A stretch of 37,343 nucleotides of DNA from assembly GCA_029558535.1 (NCBI GenBank), contig JAKQEK010000485.1, forward strand, positions 1-37,343. The letters are read 5' to 3'. How positions within the stretch are numbered: position 1 is the stretch's first letter; every line of letters begins with the position of its first letter. The translations under genes and the position numbers were made by a program. Under the pieces are notes generated by a model. The model saw only the letters and a list, made by a program, of their open reading frames with translations, was not told the origin of the DNA and did not search any database. Origin of the DNA: Bacteroidota bacterium (GTDB lineage Bacteria > Bacteroidota > Bacteroidia > Bacteroidales > ML635J-15). Positions 8,929 through 17,257 of the stretch are shown in pieces.

Positions 8929-10761
8929 TTATTTTCCCAATTGTTGGTAATACTCTGCTAATTTCTGTGCGTAGGCTTTAGTTTGATTATCCAAATTATC
9001 GGAATCCCATCCACGGTATATAACTTTATCAGGATTAATATCATAAATAGCCCAACGATTGTTTTTTATAAATGCATATCCGTGATTAAATACATAAAAA
9101 GCATTCGTATTAGTTTTACCAAGAATGTCCTCGCTAAAAACAAAATCATCATAAGGAATGTTCAGCGAACCCAATAATGTCGCACTTATATCAGATTGGT
9201 CAGCTGTGCGACTAATTACCATAGGTTCGGAAGATATTGCTCCTCCTGTCCACAACATATATATGTGAAATTTGGGTAAATCCCAGACTTCAACATTTCC
9301 GTATCGTGTTCCATGATCCGAAACCAAAATAATCAATGAGTTTTCCCATTCATTTGAGTTTTTTAATTTATTTAAGAAATCATTCAGACATGAATCGGTA
9401 TAATAATATGCATTTTTACATCTCTGTCCTTCTGTTTTTGTACCAAAAGGTCCCTCAAACGGGACATCATAAGGTTCGTGACTACTTATAGTAAATAACG
9501 CAAAAAAAGCAGTGTCTTTTTCATTAATAATGTCATGATAGAACAAATTTAACATACCCTCGTCATGATATCCCCATTTTGTCTCAGGAGATTTGATATC
9601 TAAATTATTTTTTGAGAATATGTTTTTAAATCCTGATTGTTTTAAATACGATTGCATATTTGCAAAATTGATATCACCACCATAATAAAATGAAGTCTTA
9701 TAGCCATTTTCTTTAAGCTTTGAAACAAAAGAAGGCAAATGTCTTGAGTGTCCGGGGTTTTTCATGATTGAATAAGCCGGCATTGGAGGTAGAGAACTGA
9801 ATAATGCTACTAAACCTTTTTCGCTTCTATCACCATTAGCATAGAAATTATCGAAAAGTATTCCTTGTTTTGACCATTCTAAAAGCTTTGGTGTAACACT
9901 TTTGGAAGAATCCTGTAAACTTATTGCATTTGCAGTAAAACTTTCAAGAATTACAAAAATAATTTTTTTCGGTTTTTTGTCAATTACTTTTATTACAGAG
10001 TCCTGTGACTGGCATGCCTCAGAATAAAATTTTTCGAGTTGTTCTTCATCAAAATATTCATACTTTGAATAATCAATATCCTCAGCAAAAAGTGCAGTCC
10101 CGCTGTTCCATACAACATTTATTGCAGAATGATTAAGGAACATATTATCTGAATAGTAAGCAGATCCGGCATTTAAAGGAATTATCCCCACTCCTCCTCT
10201 AATTGGGATTACCAGTAAACCTGCTATAAGCAAATAGAGTCCCGCCCAAAATTTTTCAGGTTTCAGAGTTTTGAATTTTCTTACAATAGTAAAATGATAA
10301 ATCAGATACATCCCAATTGCAAGGTCAAGATAAAGAAATACCAGAAGTACCATTCTCCATCCATTTATAGAAGCATTTACTACCGCCGGCGTTTTCATAT
10401 ATTGTAAAGGAGTTGCATCCATCCTGTATCCCCAATGTTTATACAATTCTGCATCTCCAATAACTATAAGGCTACATATTGCAAGTAAAATTCCTGTATA
10501 AATACCCAAACTTATCTTCATTACTTTAGACGACTTAAAAAATGCACTCACAATAAAGAATGGTATTGAGAAAAACGCAATATATGAAACCATTGATATA
10601 TCCAGGCGGAAACCATGACAAAAACTTGCTAATAATTGCCAAAAACCCGCTCCTGATGTTTCGCTGAGGTTGAATAATATAAAGTATATCCTGGCAACTT
10701 CGAAAAACAACAACCAGAAAAACATATAGTATAATAAAATCAGAAAACGCTTAAATTTCAT
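8929..10761 (-). CDS. LTA synthase family membrane sulfatase (phosphoglycerol/phosphoethanolamine transferase-like)
   Basis: An inner-membrane enzyme of the alkaline-phosphatase/sulfatase superfamily, 610 residues long. About five hydrophobic helices fill residues 1-200. The soluble domain, presumably facing the periplasm, carries the metal and active-site motifs VILESF (Glu), GDRSEKG (nucleophile position) and VSDHG (Asp-His). In characterised LtaS-like enzymes the nucleophile is threonine; here the aligned residue appears to be serine. Gram-negative members are thought to move phosphoglycerol or phosphoethanolamine onto envelope glycans or lipids, but the acceptor is unknown here. The ATG start has a TATTTTTG -7 box 18 nt upstream. 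It is convergent with DPP IV and divergent from the hipBA region. Confidence 0.85.
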   Translation of the reverse strand: MKFKRFLILLYYMFFWLLFFEVARIYFILFNLSETSGAGFWQLLASFCHGFRLDISMVSYIAFFSIPFFIVSAFFKSSKVMKISLGIYTGILLAICSLIVIGDAELYKHWGYRMDATPLQYMKTPAVVNASINGWRMVLLVFLYLDLAIGMYLIYHFTIVRKFKTLKPEKFWAGLYLLIAGLLVIPIRGGVGIIPLNAGSAYYSDNMFLNHSAINVVWNSGTALFAEDIDYSKYEYFDEEQLEKFYSEACQSQDSVIKVIDKKPKKIIFVILESFTANAISLQDSSKSVTPKLLEWSKQGILFDNFYANGDRSEKGLVALFSSLPPMPAYSIMKNPGHSRHLPSFVSKLKENGYKTSFYYGGDINFANMQSYLKQSGFKNIFSKNNLDIKSPETKWGYHDEGMLNLFYHDIINEKDTAFFALFTISSHEPYDVPFEGPFGTKTEGQRCKNAYYYTDSCLNDFLNKLKNSNEWENSLIILVSDHGTRYGNVEVWDLPKFHIYMLWTGGAISSEPMVISRTADQSDISATLLGSLNIPYDDFVFSEDILGKTNTNAFYVFNHGYAFIKNNRWAIYDINPDKVIYRGWDSDNLDNQTKAYAQKLAEYYQQLGK

Positions 10762-10779
10762 ATTATTTATTTATCAATG

Positions 10780-10787
10780 CAAAAATA
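10780..10787 (-). promoter_or_regulatory. Candidate -7 box for the membrane sulfatase
   Basis: TATTTTTG on the minus strand fits TAnnTTTG and ends 18 nt before the ATG at 10761. No clear TTTG lies 19-21 nt upstream. Confidence 0.35.
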
Positions 10788-10881
10788 AAGATTATTGTAA
10801 AATGGCGTATCATATATTTTTAAATGATTCCTCAAAATTAATTATTCCCAGGATACTAACAAATAAATTCAACAGATAGAA

Positions 10882-10969
10882 AAAACAACATTGAATACAA
10901 AATACTAAGCGATATTATAATTAGATTGGATGTTTAGTATTTCTAACAGATTACTCATTCATCCTGCGT
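10882..10969 (+). repeat. 88-bp direct repeat, left copy flanking hipBA
   Basis: Aligned without gaps to 12815-12902, this copy matches at 75 of 88 positions by hand count. The ends are most conserved: the first 15 bases and the last 27 bases (with one mismatch) are nearly identical. The right half contains GGATG and CATCC arms around tatttctaacagat, a weaker version of the hairpin in the right copy. It lies in the 412-bp gap between the sulfatase gene and hipB; the rest of that gap (10970-11090) shows no gene. Confidence 0.75.
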
Positions 10970-11095
10970 TTTAATTTCATATTACGATATTTTTTGCAAC
11001 AATAAGGAATTTTGGGAGCGAAGTATCTATCTAAATAATCTGCACAAAGCATATCTTGACAAAATATTTGTTTTTTTCAGACGATACACTAAAAT

Positions 11096-11117
11096 AAAAA
11101 TATTTGAAAATATTTTT
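11096..11117. promoter_or_regulatory. Candidate HipB operator
   Basis: A perfect inverted repeat: AAAAATATTT, a 2-base GA centre, then the exact reverse complement. It ends 7 nt before the -33 element of the hipB promoter. XRE/HipB-type repressors bind palindromes near their own promoter, so this is the best operator candidate. Its AT-only arms make chance occurrence possible in this genome. Confidence 0.4.
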
Positions 11118-11124
11118 CATAATA

Positions 11125-11155
11125 TTTGCTATCTTAAACATTTTATGTATATTTG
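11125..11155 (+). promoter_or_regulatory. hipBA promoter
   Basis: TTTG (11125-11128), 19 nt, TATATTTG (11148-11155): a full match to the Bacteroidota sigma consensus. Transcription would begin near 11162, so translation should start at ATG 11174 rather than the in-frame ATG at 11153, which overlaps the -7 box. Confidence 0.65.
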
Positions 11156-11173
11156 TATATTATATTAAACATT

Positions 11174-11506
11174 ATGAGAAGAGAAAATATCAATATTTCA
11201 TCAAAAGCGGAAGCAGCAATATTGCTTTTAGGCGAAAATATTCGTTTAGCGAGATTAAGACGAAAACTATCAGCAAATCAAGTTTCAGAGCGAGCGGGCA
11301 TTTCAAGATCAAGTCTTTGGAAAATTGAAAAAGGTTCCTCAACCGTATCGATTGGAAATATAGCTCAGGTACTTTTTATTCTTGGATTAGAGAAAGAACT
11401 TGGCGAAGTTGCTCAAAATGACAATCTTGGAAGGAAACTTCAAGATTTGGAAATCTCTGTAAAGAAAAGAGCACCCAAACGTTTAAAAAGAGACGAAAAT
11501 GAGTAA
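11174..11506 (+). CDS. hipB: HipB-like antitoxin, XRE-family DNA-binding protein
   Basis: A 110-residue protein. Residues ~19-75 form a Cro/CI helix-turn-helix (GENIRLARLRRKLSANQVSE, then AGISRSSLWKIEKG and the SIGNIAQVLFILGL helix). The C-terminal tail is lysine/arginine-rich (KKRAPKRLKRDENE). The family binds and neutralises the HipA kinase and represses the shared operon. The start at 11174 is chosen because the promoter covers the earlier ATG. It overlaps hipA by 8 bp, the usual coupled antitoxin-toxin arrangement. An AT-rich palindrome just upstream may be its operator. The whole pair sits between two 88-bp direct repeats, suggesting acquisition as a cassette. Confidence 0.88.
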   Translation: MRRENINISSKAEAAILLLGENIRLARLRRKLSANQVSERAGISRSSLWKIEKGSSTVSIGNIAQVLFILGLEKELGEVAQNDNLGRKLQDLEISVKKRAPKRLKRDENE

Positions 11507-12767
11507 TGATAATAAAATATTGGTTTATGCAGATTGGGACTGGCTTCCACAAACATACAAAATTGGGGATTTATATTCATCTATGCTGCGTGGCAAAGAA
11601 GTTTTTTCATTTGAATATGATAAAAACTGGCTTAAAAGTGGTTTTGCGACAAATATAGATCCTGATTTGTCAATGTATTCGGGAAGACAGTTTTTAAACG
11701 ACACAAAACCAAATTTCGGTGTTTTTTCCGATTCTTCTCCCGACCGTTGGGGACGTATTTTAATGAAACGACGTGAATCAATAATTGCCCGGAAACAAAA
11801 CAGAGCTATTCGCAATCTTTACGAGTCTGACTATTTGCTTGGTGTTTACGATGAGTATAGATTAGGTGGAATTCGGTTTAAAACAGATGGCAACTCAGAA
11901 TATCTGAATGCAGACAGCGAACTTGCCATACCGCCATGGACATATCTGGCCAAGCTTGAGCAAGCTGTAAAAACCATTGAGGAAGATACTATTCCTAATG
12001 ATGATGAAAAAATGAAATGGTTAAAAATGCTAATTGCTCCGGGCTCTTCAATCGGTGGCGCAAGACCAAAAGCAAATGTTAAAGATAAAAACAATAATCT
12101 CTGGATTGCAAAATTTCCATCAAAAGAAGATGATTCCGACATTGGAGCATGGGAGATTGTTGCTGCTGAAATTGCAAAAAAAGCCGGTGTAAATATGTGT
12201 AATTTTTCACATGGTCAATTTAATTCAAATAAAACGACATTTCTGGCAAAGCGTTTCGACCGCAATGAAACTGGTAAAAGAATTCATTTTGCATCAACAT
12301 TGACTTTGTTGGGATATAATGATGGTACCCATGCTGCTGATGGAGCCGGTTATCCCGAAATCGCCGAATTTATAATGCGATTTGGTTGTGATGTTCAAAA
12401 TGATTTAGAAGAACTTTACCGTAGAATATGCCTTTCCGTAGTGATCAGCAACACTGATGACCACCTAAGAAATCATGGTTTTATTCTTAAACCCGAAGGC
12501 TGGAAACTATCTCCTGCCTATGATATAAATCCAAACCCAAGTGGTTCAGGACTTAGTCTTAACATTTCCGAGACCGATAACTCACTGGATTTGGAGCTAC
12601 TACGATCAGTGAATAAAAGTTATAGGTTATCATTAAAACGTGCCAATGAAATAATAGACAGTGTTGTTGATGCCGCCAGTCATTGGAGAAAAATTGCTTT
12701 TAAAATGAAAATCAATTCGCTATCAATTGATCATTATCAAAATGCTTTTAGGTTAACAGAAAAGTAA
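11499..12767 (+). CDS. hipA: HipA-like serine/threonine kinase toxin
   Basis: HipA kinases phosphorylate a translation component (GltX in E. coli HipA), causing growth arrest and persistence. The 422-residue protein covers the full HipA architecture: the N-terminal HipA_N/couple-like region, then HipA_C. The phosphate loop SSIGGARPK (around 183) holds the serines equivalent to the autophosphorylated residue. SNTDDHLRNHGF supplies the catalytic Asp (319/320) and LSPAYDINP supplies the Mg-binding Asp342. Asp319 to Asp342 is 23 residues, the same spacing as Asp309 to Asp332 in E. coli HipA. All catalytic residues look intact, so the toxin is probably active. The target is not predictable from sequence. 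Confidence 0.92.
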   Translation: MSNDNKILVYADWDWLPQTYKIGDLYSSMLRGKEVFSFEYDKNWLKSGFATNIDPDLSMYSGRQFLNDTKPNFGVFSDSSPDRWGRILMKRRESIIARKQNRAIRNLYESDYLLGVYDEYRLGGIRFKTDGNSEYLNADSELAIPPWTYLAKLEQAVKTIEEDTIPNDDEKMKWLKMLIAPGSSIGGARPKANVKDKNNNLWIAKFPSKEDDSDIGAWEIVAAEIAKKAGVNMCNFSHGQFNSNKTTFLAKRFDRNETGKRIHFASTLTLLGYNDGTHAADGAGYPEIAEFIMRFGCDVQNDLEELYRRICLSVVISNTDDHLRNHGFILKPEGWKLSPAYDINPNPSGSGLSLNISETDNSLDLELLRSVNKSYRLSLKRANEIIDSVVDAASHWRKIAFKMKINSLSIDHYQNAFRLTEK

Positions 12768-12814
12768 TCATGAAATGTCAATGAGCAAAAAATTGCACAC
12801 CATCCAAGATGATT

Positions 12815-12902
12815 AAAACAACATTGAATATAAAACACTGAACAACATTACATTTAGACCGGATGATGAGTATTTCTAACAGATTTCTCATTCATCCTGC
12901 GT
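12815..12902 (+). repeat. 88-bp direct repeat, right copy flanking hipBA
   Basis: Partner of 10882-10969, in the same orientation and 1.9 kb away, starting 48 bp after the hipA stop. Here the hairpin is stronger: GGATGATGAG (12861-12870) pairs with CTCATTCATCC (12887-12897) with a single bulged base. It could also act as the hipA terminator, but no T-tract follows. The remaining gap to the next gene (12903-13065) shows only AT-rich DNA. Confidence 0.75.
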
Positions 12903-13065
12903 CAGAGTTCGAATGTAAACATTGGCTGTGAGGGTACTTTTTTTAGATAATTCGTTAATTATTAGTGATTTAATAAATTTAAAAAGATTAAAAAAATCAA
13001 GTTGCCAACTTATTAATTTAATCTTTCAAAACATTTTCATAACTTTACAACCAAAATTATAGATT

Positions 13066-14787
13066 ATGGACGAAATAAGAAAAAAAGCCGAATACTGGCT
13101 TGGCGAAATATTCGACATTGAAACCCGCAATCAGGTTAAAAATATGCTCGACAGCGACAAAGAACTGCTTACAGAGTCTTTTTACAAAGATTTGGAATTC
13201 GGTACGGGCGGCTTACGAGGTATCATGGGTGCTGGGACAAACCGGATGAACAAATATACTGTAGGAATGGCTACCCAGGGATTAAGCAATTATCTTATTT
13301 CCCAGTTTCCAAATCAACAAATAAAGTGTGCGATAGCTTATGATTGCAGGAACAATAGCGAGTATTTTGCAAAAATTACAGCGTCTGTATTTTCTGCGAA
13401 TGGTATAAAAGTATTTCTATTCGACTCGTTAAGACCAACCCCGGAATTGTCGTTTACAATCCGGCATTTAGACTGTCAGTCAGGTGTTGTGATAACGGCT
13501 TCGCACAATCCCAAAGAATATAATGGTTATAAAGTGTATTGGCAGGATGGCGGTCAGATTATTTCTCCTCACGATAAAAACATTATTGAAGAAGTACGCA
13601 GGATTTCAGATGTTGCCAAAGTTAATTTTGATGATAATTTAACCAACGTTGAAATAATTGGAGAAGAAATTGACAAGGTTTACATTGATAAATTGAGTGA
13701 AATATGCCTGAATCCTGATGTTATAAAAAACACTAATTTGAAGATTGTCTTTACTCCTATTCATGGCTCGACAGTTAATGTATTACCAAAAGCTCTGAGA
13801 AAAATCGGTTTTAATGATATTCAAATCGTAAAAGAACAGGCAGTTGTTGACGGTAATTTTCCAACAGTAAAATCCCCAAATCCAGAAGAACCGGCAGCTC
13901 TCGAAATGGCTGTAAAGTTAGCCAAAGAAACAAATGCTGACATTGTAATGGGAACAGATCCTGATGGAGACAGACTGGGCATAGTTGTAAGGCAAAAGAA
14001 CGGAGAATATTTACTTTTAAACGGAAATCAGACTGCTTCTATTTTAATTTACTATTTACTTGAGGAATGGAATAATAAAGGAAAGCTTAAAGGCAAAGAA
14101 TATATTGTTAAAACCATTGTCACAACCGAACTTCTGATAAAAATTGCAGACCATTACAAAGTTAAGTATTACGATGTTTTAACAGGTTTTAAATATATTG
14201 CTGATATAATAGAAAAGAACTATGGCACATCCAAATTCATTGGAGGCGGTGAGGAAAGTTATGGATTTCTTGCTGGAGATTTTGTTCGCGACAAAGATGC
14301 TGTAATGTCATGTATGCTGATTGCAGAAGTTGCTGCCTGGACAAAAAATCAGGGAAAGAGTTTGGATGAATTGCTTCTTGACATTTATATCAAATTCGGA
14401 TATTTTCTTGAAGGATTAAAATCACTGACAAAAACCGGAAAAAGCGGACTTGAAGAAATTCAGTCTATGATGGACAAATTCAGAGATCAAACTCCTGATT
14501 CTATTAACGGGTCAACAGTAGCATTGGTTCACGATTTTGAAAATGGAAAGACCACTGATAAAATAAGTGACTTGCGTTATGATATTGACTTGCCTAAATC
14601 AAATGTTTTACAGTTTGATTTGGTTGATGGTACAAAAATAACAGTAAGGCCATCAGGAACCGAACCTAAAATCAAGTTCTATGTTTCAGTACACGATAAG
14701 ATATCAAATAAAGATGAATATCATGCTAAAACTGTTGAGCTTAAAGAAAAAATAAATAGAATAATAGCGGAATTAATAAAATCGTAA
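13066..14787 (+). CDS. Phosphoglucomutase/phosphomannomutase (alpha-D-phosphohexomutase)
   Basis: Interconverts hexose 1- and 6-phosphates to supply sugar nucleotides and glycogen or polysaccharide synthesis in the cytoplasm. The 573 residues fit the PgcA/PGM2-like group. The four signature segments are present: TASHNPKEYNGYK with the phosphoserine Ser146, metal-binding DPDGDR (from Asp298), sugar-binding GGEESYGF, and phosphate-binding RPSGTEPK near the C-terminus. The N-terminal TGGLRGIMGAG motif is typical of this subgroup. It begins a + strand run, with yjbQ 3 bp downstream. The exact hexose preference (Glc or Man) cannot be read from sequence. Confidence 0.93.
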   Translation: MDEIRKKAEYWLGEIFDIETRNQVKNMLDSDKELLTESFYKDLEFGTGGLRGIMGAGTNRMNKYTVGMATQGLSNYLISQFPNQQIKCAIAYDCRNNSEYFAKITASVFSANGIKVFLFDSLRPTPELSFTIRHLDCQSGVVITASHNPKEYNGYKVYWQDGGQIISPHDKNIIEEVRRISDVAKVNFDDNLTNVEIIGEEIDKVYIDKLSEICLNPDVIKNTNLKIVFTPIHGSTVNVLPKALRKIGFNDIQIVKEQAVVDGNFPTVKSPNPEEPAALEMAVKLAKETNADIVMGTDPDGDRLGIVVRQKNGEYLLLNGNQTASILIYYLLEEWNNKGKLKGKEYIVKTIVTTELLIKIADHYKVKYYDVLTGFKYIADIIEKNYGTSKFIGGGEESYGFLAGDFVRDKDAVMSCMLIAEVAAWTKNQGKSLDELLLDIYIKFGYFLEGLKSLTKTGKSGLEEIQSMMDKFRDQTPDSINGSTVALVHDFENGKTTDKISDLRYDIDLPKSNVLQFDLVDGTKITVRPSGTEPKIKFYVSVHDKISNKDEYHAKTVELKEKINRIIAELIKS

Positions 14788-14790
14788 AAA

Positions 14791-15207
14791 ATGAAATCAT
14801 ATAGAAAAATTCTGTGGTTTGACATTCCTCAAAGGCGTCAATATGTAAATATTACAAATTCAGTTAATGAATGTCTTATCGAAAGTGAAATTAAAGAAGG
14901 ATTATGTCTTGTTAATGCTATGCATATTACGGCAAGTGTATTTATAAATGATGATGAACCAGGTTTGCATCAGGATTTTGAAGAATGGTTAGAAGGACTT
15001 GCTCCTGAAAAGCCTCATGACAGATATCATCACAACACTTTTGAAGATAACGGCGATGCACACCTTAAAAGGACTATCATGGGACGCGAAGTAGTAGTAG
15101 CAATTACAGAAGGCAAACTGGATTTTGGTCCATGGGAGCAAATATTTTATGGAGAATTTGATGGAAAACGAAGAAAAAAAGTGATGGTTAAAATAATAGG
15201 TAAATAA
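14791..15207 (+). CDS. YjbQ/UPF0047 family protein
   Basis: A 138-residue single-domain protein of the YjbQ family, for which weak thiamin-phosphate synthase activity has been reported; the physiological role is unsettled. Family features visible are [15 protein letters not shown], the [20 protein letters not shown] segment with its conserved histidines and Asn/Asp, and the [20 protein letters not shown] end, in which the Glu and Gly-rich turn line the pocket. It is translated from the ATG 3 bp after the phosphohexomutase stop, so the two are co-transcribed. Confidence 0.88.
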   Translation: MKSYRKILWFDIPQRRQYVNITNSVNECLIESEIKEGLCLVNAMHITASVFINDDEPGLHQDFEEWLEGLAPEKPHDRYHHNTFEDNGDAHLKRTIMGREVVVAITEGKLDFGPWEQIFYGEFDGKRRKKVMVKIIGK

Positions 15208-15228
15208 ATAAATTTTAAGCAGGAAAGC

Positions 15229-15921
15229 ATGAAAAAAATAATATTTATTGTAGCAATTTTAAGCGTAATATTATCTTGTTCCAACAACAAGAAGTCGGAA
15301 GAAATTAAAAAAGAAAATTCTGAATTAAGCAAACTTGAAATTCCTGAGGGGTACAATGAGTTAATAAAATCAGAGGGAGACCTTGATGGAGATGGGATTG
15401 ATGAAAAAGTTATCGTATTCGATACAGACATAGAAGGAGATTATGGAACAGAACGTGAAATTTATATCTGTAAAAAAGAAAATGACGAATGGATGCTTTG
15501 GAAAACAATTAAAGGTCCGGTTTTATCTTCTGATGCGGGTGGCGTTTCAGGTGATCCTTTTAACGATTTGGTAATTGATAAGGACAGAATTTATATTTCT
15601 CACATGGGCGGGTCAATGGAAAAATGGTATTATAATCATTCATATAAATATATAGACTCCGAGTTCAGACTTGTTACGGCAGTTGTTGACTATGGTATAA
15701 GCTGTATTAAATGGGAAACATATCATTATGATCTTGAAGCCGGTAATCTTGCTTATGATCTTTCTCCTGACGAATGCGAAGATTATATAATTGAAGAATA
15801 TTGCGTAGCAATTCATGAAGATTATGACATTCAGAAAAGTGATTTACCTTTAATGAATGGTTTTATCCCCGGAGATAATGAGCTTAAATTGCCTGACAGA
15901 AAAGAAGTACTATATTATTAA
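15229..15921 (+). CDS. Lipoprotein of unknown function
   Basis: A 230-residue protein with a lipoprotein signal ending VILSC (Cys17), then a Lys/Glu-rich linker. The body contains GDLDGDGIDEKVIVFDTD (about 48-65), an Asp-rich loop of the kind seen in calcium-binding or FG-GAP-like repeats, and aromatic-rich strands (EKWYYNHSYKY). It is probably exposed on the periplasmic or outer face. AGGAAAG six bases before the ATG is a rare good Shine-Dalgarno match here. It is probably the third gene of the 13066 operon and ends 5 bp from the convergent permease. I do not recognise the family. Confidence 0.75.
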   Translation: MKKIIFIVAILSVILSCSNNKKSEEIKKENSELSKLEIPEGYNELIKSEGDLDGDGIDEKVIVFDTDIEGDYGTEREIYICKKENDEWMLWKTIKGPVLSSDAGGVSGDPFNDLVIDKDRIYISHMGGSMEKWYYNHSYKYIDSEFRLVTAVVDYGISCIKWETYHYDLEAGNLAYDLSPDECEDYIIEEYCVAIHEDYDIQKSDLPLMNGFIPGDNELKLPDRKEVLYY

Positions 15922-15926
15922 TTGTC

Positions 15927-17225
15927 TTACAGAAAGAATGTGGCAATAAACAAAGCTGCCAAAATGTACATAACTACCGAAATTTCTTTTCTTTTTCCGG
16001 AAAATAATTTAAGAATTACATAAGAAATAAAGCCGAAAACTATTCCTTCGGCTATACTGTAGCTTAATGGAATCATAATCAGAGTAAAAAATGCAGGAAT
16101 AGATTCGGTATAATCTTTAAAATTGATTTTAAGAACAGGTGACATCATAAAAGAGCCTACTAAAATTAACGCCGGAGCTGTTGCGCAAGCAGGAACCATG
16201 AGGAATAATGGAGCAAGAAATAAGGCCAACCCGAATAAAACAGCAGTTGCAAAAGCTGTTAATCCTGTGCGACCCCCTTCCGCCACTCCGGCTGCACTTT
16301 CGACATAAGTTGTAACAGTTGATGTTCCGAGCATTGCTCCTACTGTTGTACCTATTGCATCAGCAAATAGGGCTTGTTTGACACGTGGAAGTTTACCGTT
16401 TTCGTCAATCATATCAGCTTTCGAAGCAACACCAACTAAAGTGCCAACAGTATTGAACATATCAACGAACAAGAGTGTAAACAAAACGATAATCATTTCT
16501 CCAGAAAATATTTTGCTAAATTCAAACTTAAATGCTACAGGTGCTAATGACGGAGGCAAAGAAATTAAATTACCTTCAGGAAGATTAGTTAAGCCAAAAG
16601 GAATGCTTAATAAAGTGGAAACGACTATTCCGATTAACAAAGCCCCCTTGATTTTTAAGGCCAATAAAACACTTGTTACAAGAATACCAACAACAGCAAC
16701 AAGAACAGCAAAAGATCCCATATCGCCCAAACTTACTAATGTGGCATCATTATGAACCACGATACCTGCATTTTGCAATCCGATAAATGCTATAAACAAG
16801 CCTACACCACCTGAAATAGCATAATTTAGACCTGACGGTATTGCGTTTACAATTATTTCGCGGATATTAAAAAGTGTCAATAGTATAAAAATAATTCCTT
16901 CTATAAATACCGCCGTTAAAGCCATTTGCCAACTATAGCCCAGAGCCACAACAATTGTAAAAGCAAAAAAAGCATTTATTCCCATACCCGGAGCCAAAGC
17001 AAATGGCAGTTTAGCCCAAAATGCCATGACCAAGGTAGCGATTAATGAAGCAACTGCCGTGGCAGTAAAAACAGCTCCGGAGTCCATTCCCGCAACAGAC
17101 AATATTCCCGGATTAACTGCCAGTATATATGCCATTGTCATAAATGTTGTTGTTCCGGCAAGAAGTTCTGTTTTTACATCCGTCTTATTCTTTTTTAATT
17201 CGAAAAACTTATCTAAACCTTTCAT
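15927..17225 (-). CDS. NCS2/AzgA-type purine permease (guanine/hypoxanthine)
   Basis: An inner-membrane proton-coupled nucleobase importer. The 432 residues are almost entirely hydrophobic, with about 12-14 helices. AzgA-like hallmarks are the N-terminal TTTFMTMAYILAVNP, the GMGINAFFAF segment after LAPG, FVDMFNTVGTLVGVA, and the substrate-region GTSTVTTYVESAAGVAEGGRTGL. I start at ATG 17225; the TTG two codons earlier is possible but unnecessary. It lies 32 bp downstream of the helicase on the same strand. Purine specificity is inferred from the family; purM, a purine-synthesis gene, is in the same strand run but not adjacent. Confidence 0.9.
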   Translation of the reverse strand: MKGLDKFFELKKNKTDVKTELLAGTTTFMTMAYILAVNPGILSVAGMDSGAVFTATAVASLIATLVMAFWAKLPFALAPGMGINAFFAFTIVVALGYSWQMALTAVFIEGIIFILLTLFNIREIIVNAIPSGLNYAISGGVGLFIAFIGLQNAGIVVHNDATLVSLGDMGSFAVLVAVVGILVTSVLLALKIKGALLIGIVVSTLLSIPFGLTNLPEGNLISLPPSLAPVAFKFEFSKIFSGEMIIVLFTLLFVDMFNTVGTLVGVASKADMIDENGKLPRVKQALFADAIGTTVGAMLGTSTVTTYVESAAGVAEGGRTGLTAFATAVLFGLALFLAPLFLMVPACATAPALILVGSFMMSPVLKINFKDYTESIPAFFTLIMIPLSYSIAEGIVFGFISYVILKLFSGKRKEISVVMYILAALFIATFFL

Positions 17226-17257
17226 AATCAATAGTTTAAAACATATCTAAAAAAACA

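Noticed and set aside
10882..12902. Integron attC sites as an explanation of the hipBA flanking repeats
   Set aside because: No clean RYYYAAC/GTTRRRY pair brackets the hairpins, and no integron integrase is present; kept only as a remote alternative.
12903..12918. gttcgaatg resembling a tRNA T-loop just right of the hipBA repeat
   Set aside because: No acceptor stem, anticodon arm or CCA context could be folded around it; probably a chance match.
16378..16755. Plus-strand open frame of 125 codons opposite the purine permease
   Set aside because: It mirrors hydrophobic codons of the permease and has no recognisable features or initiation signals.
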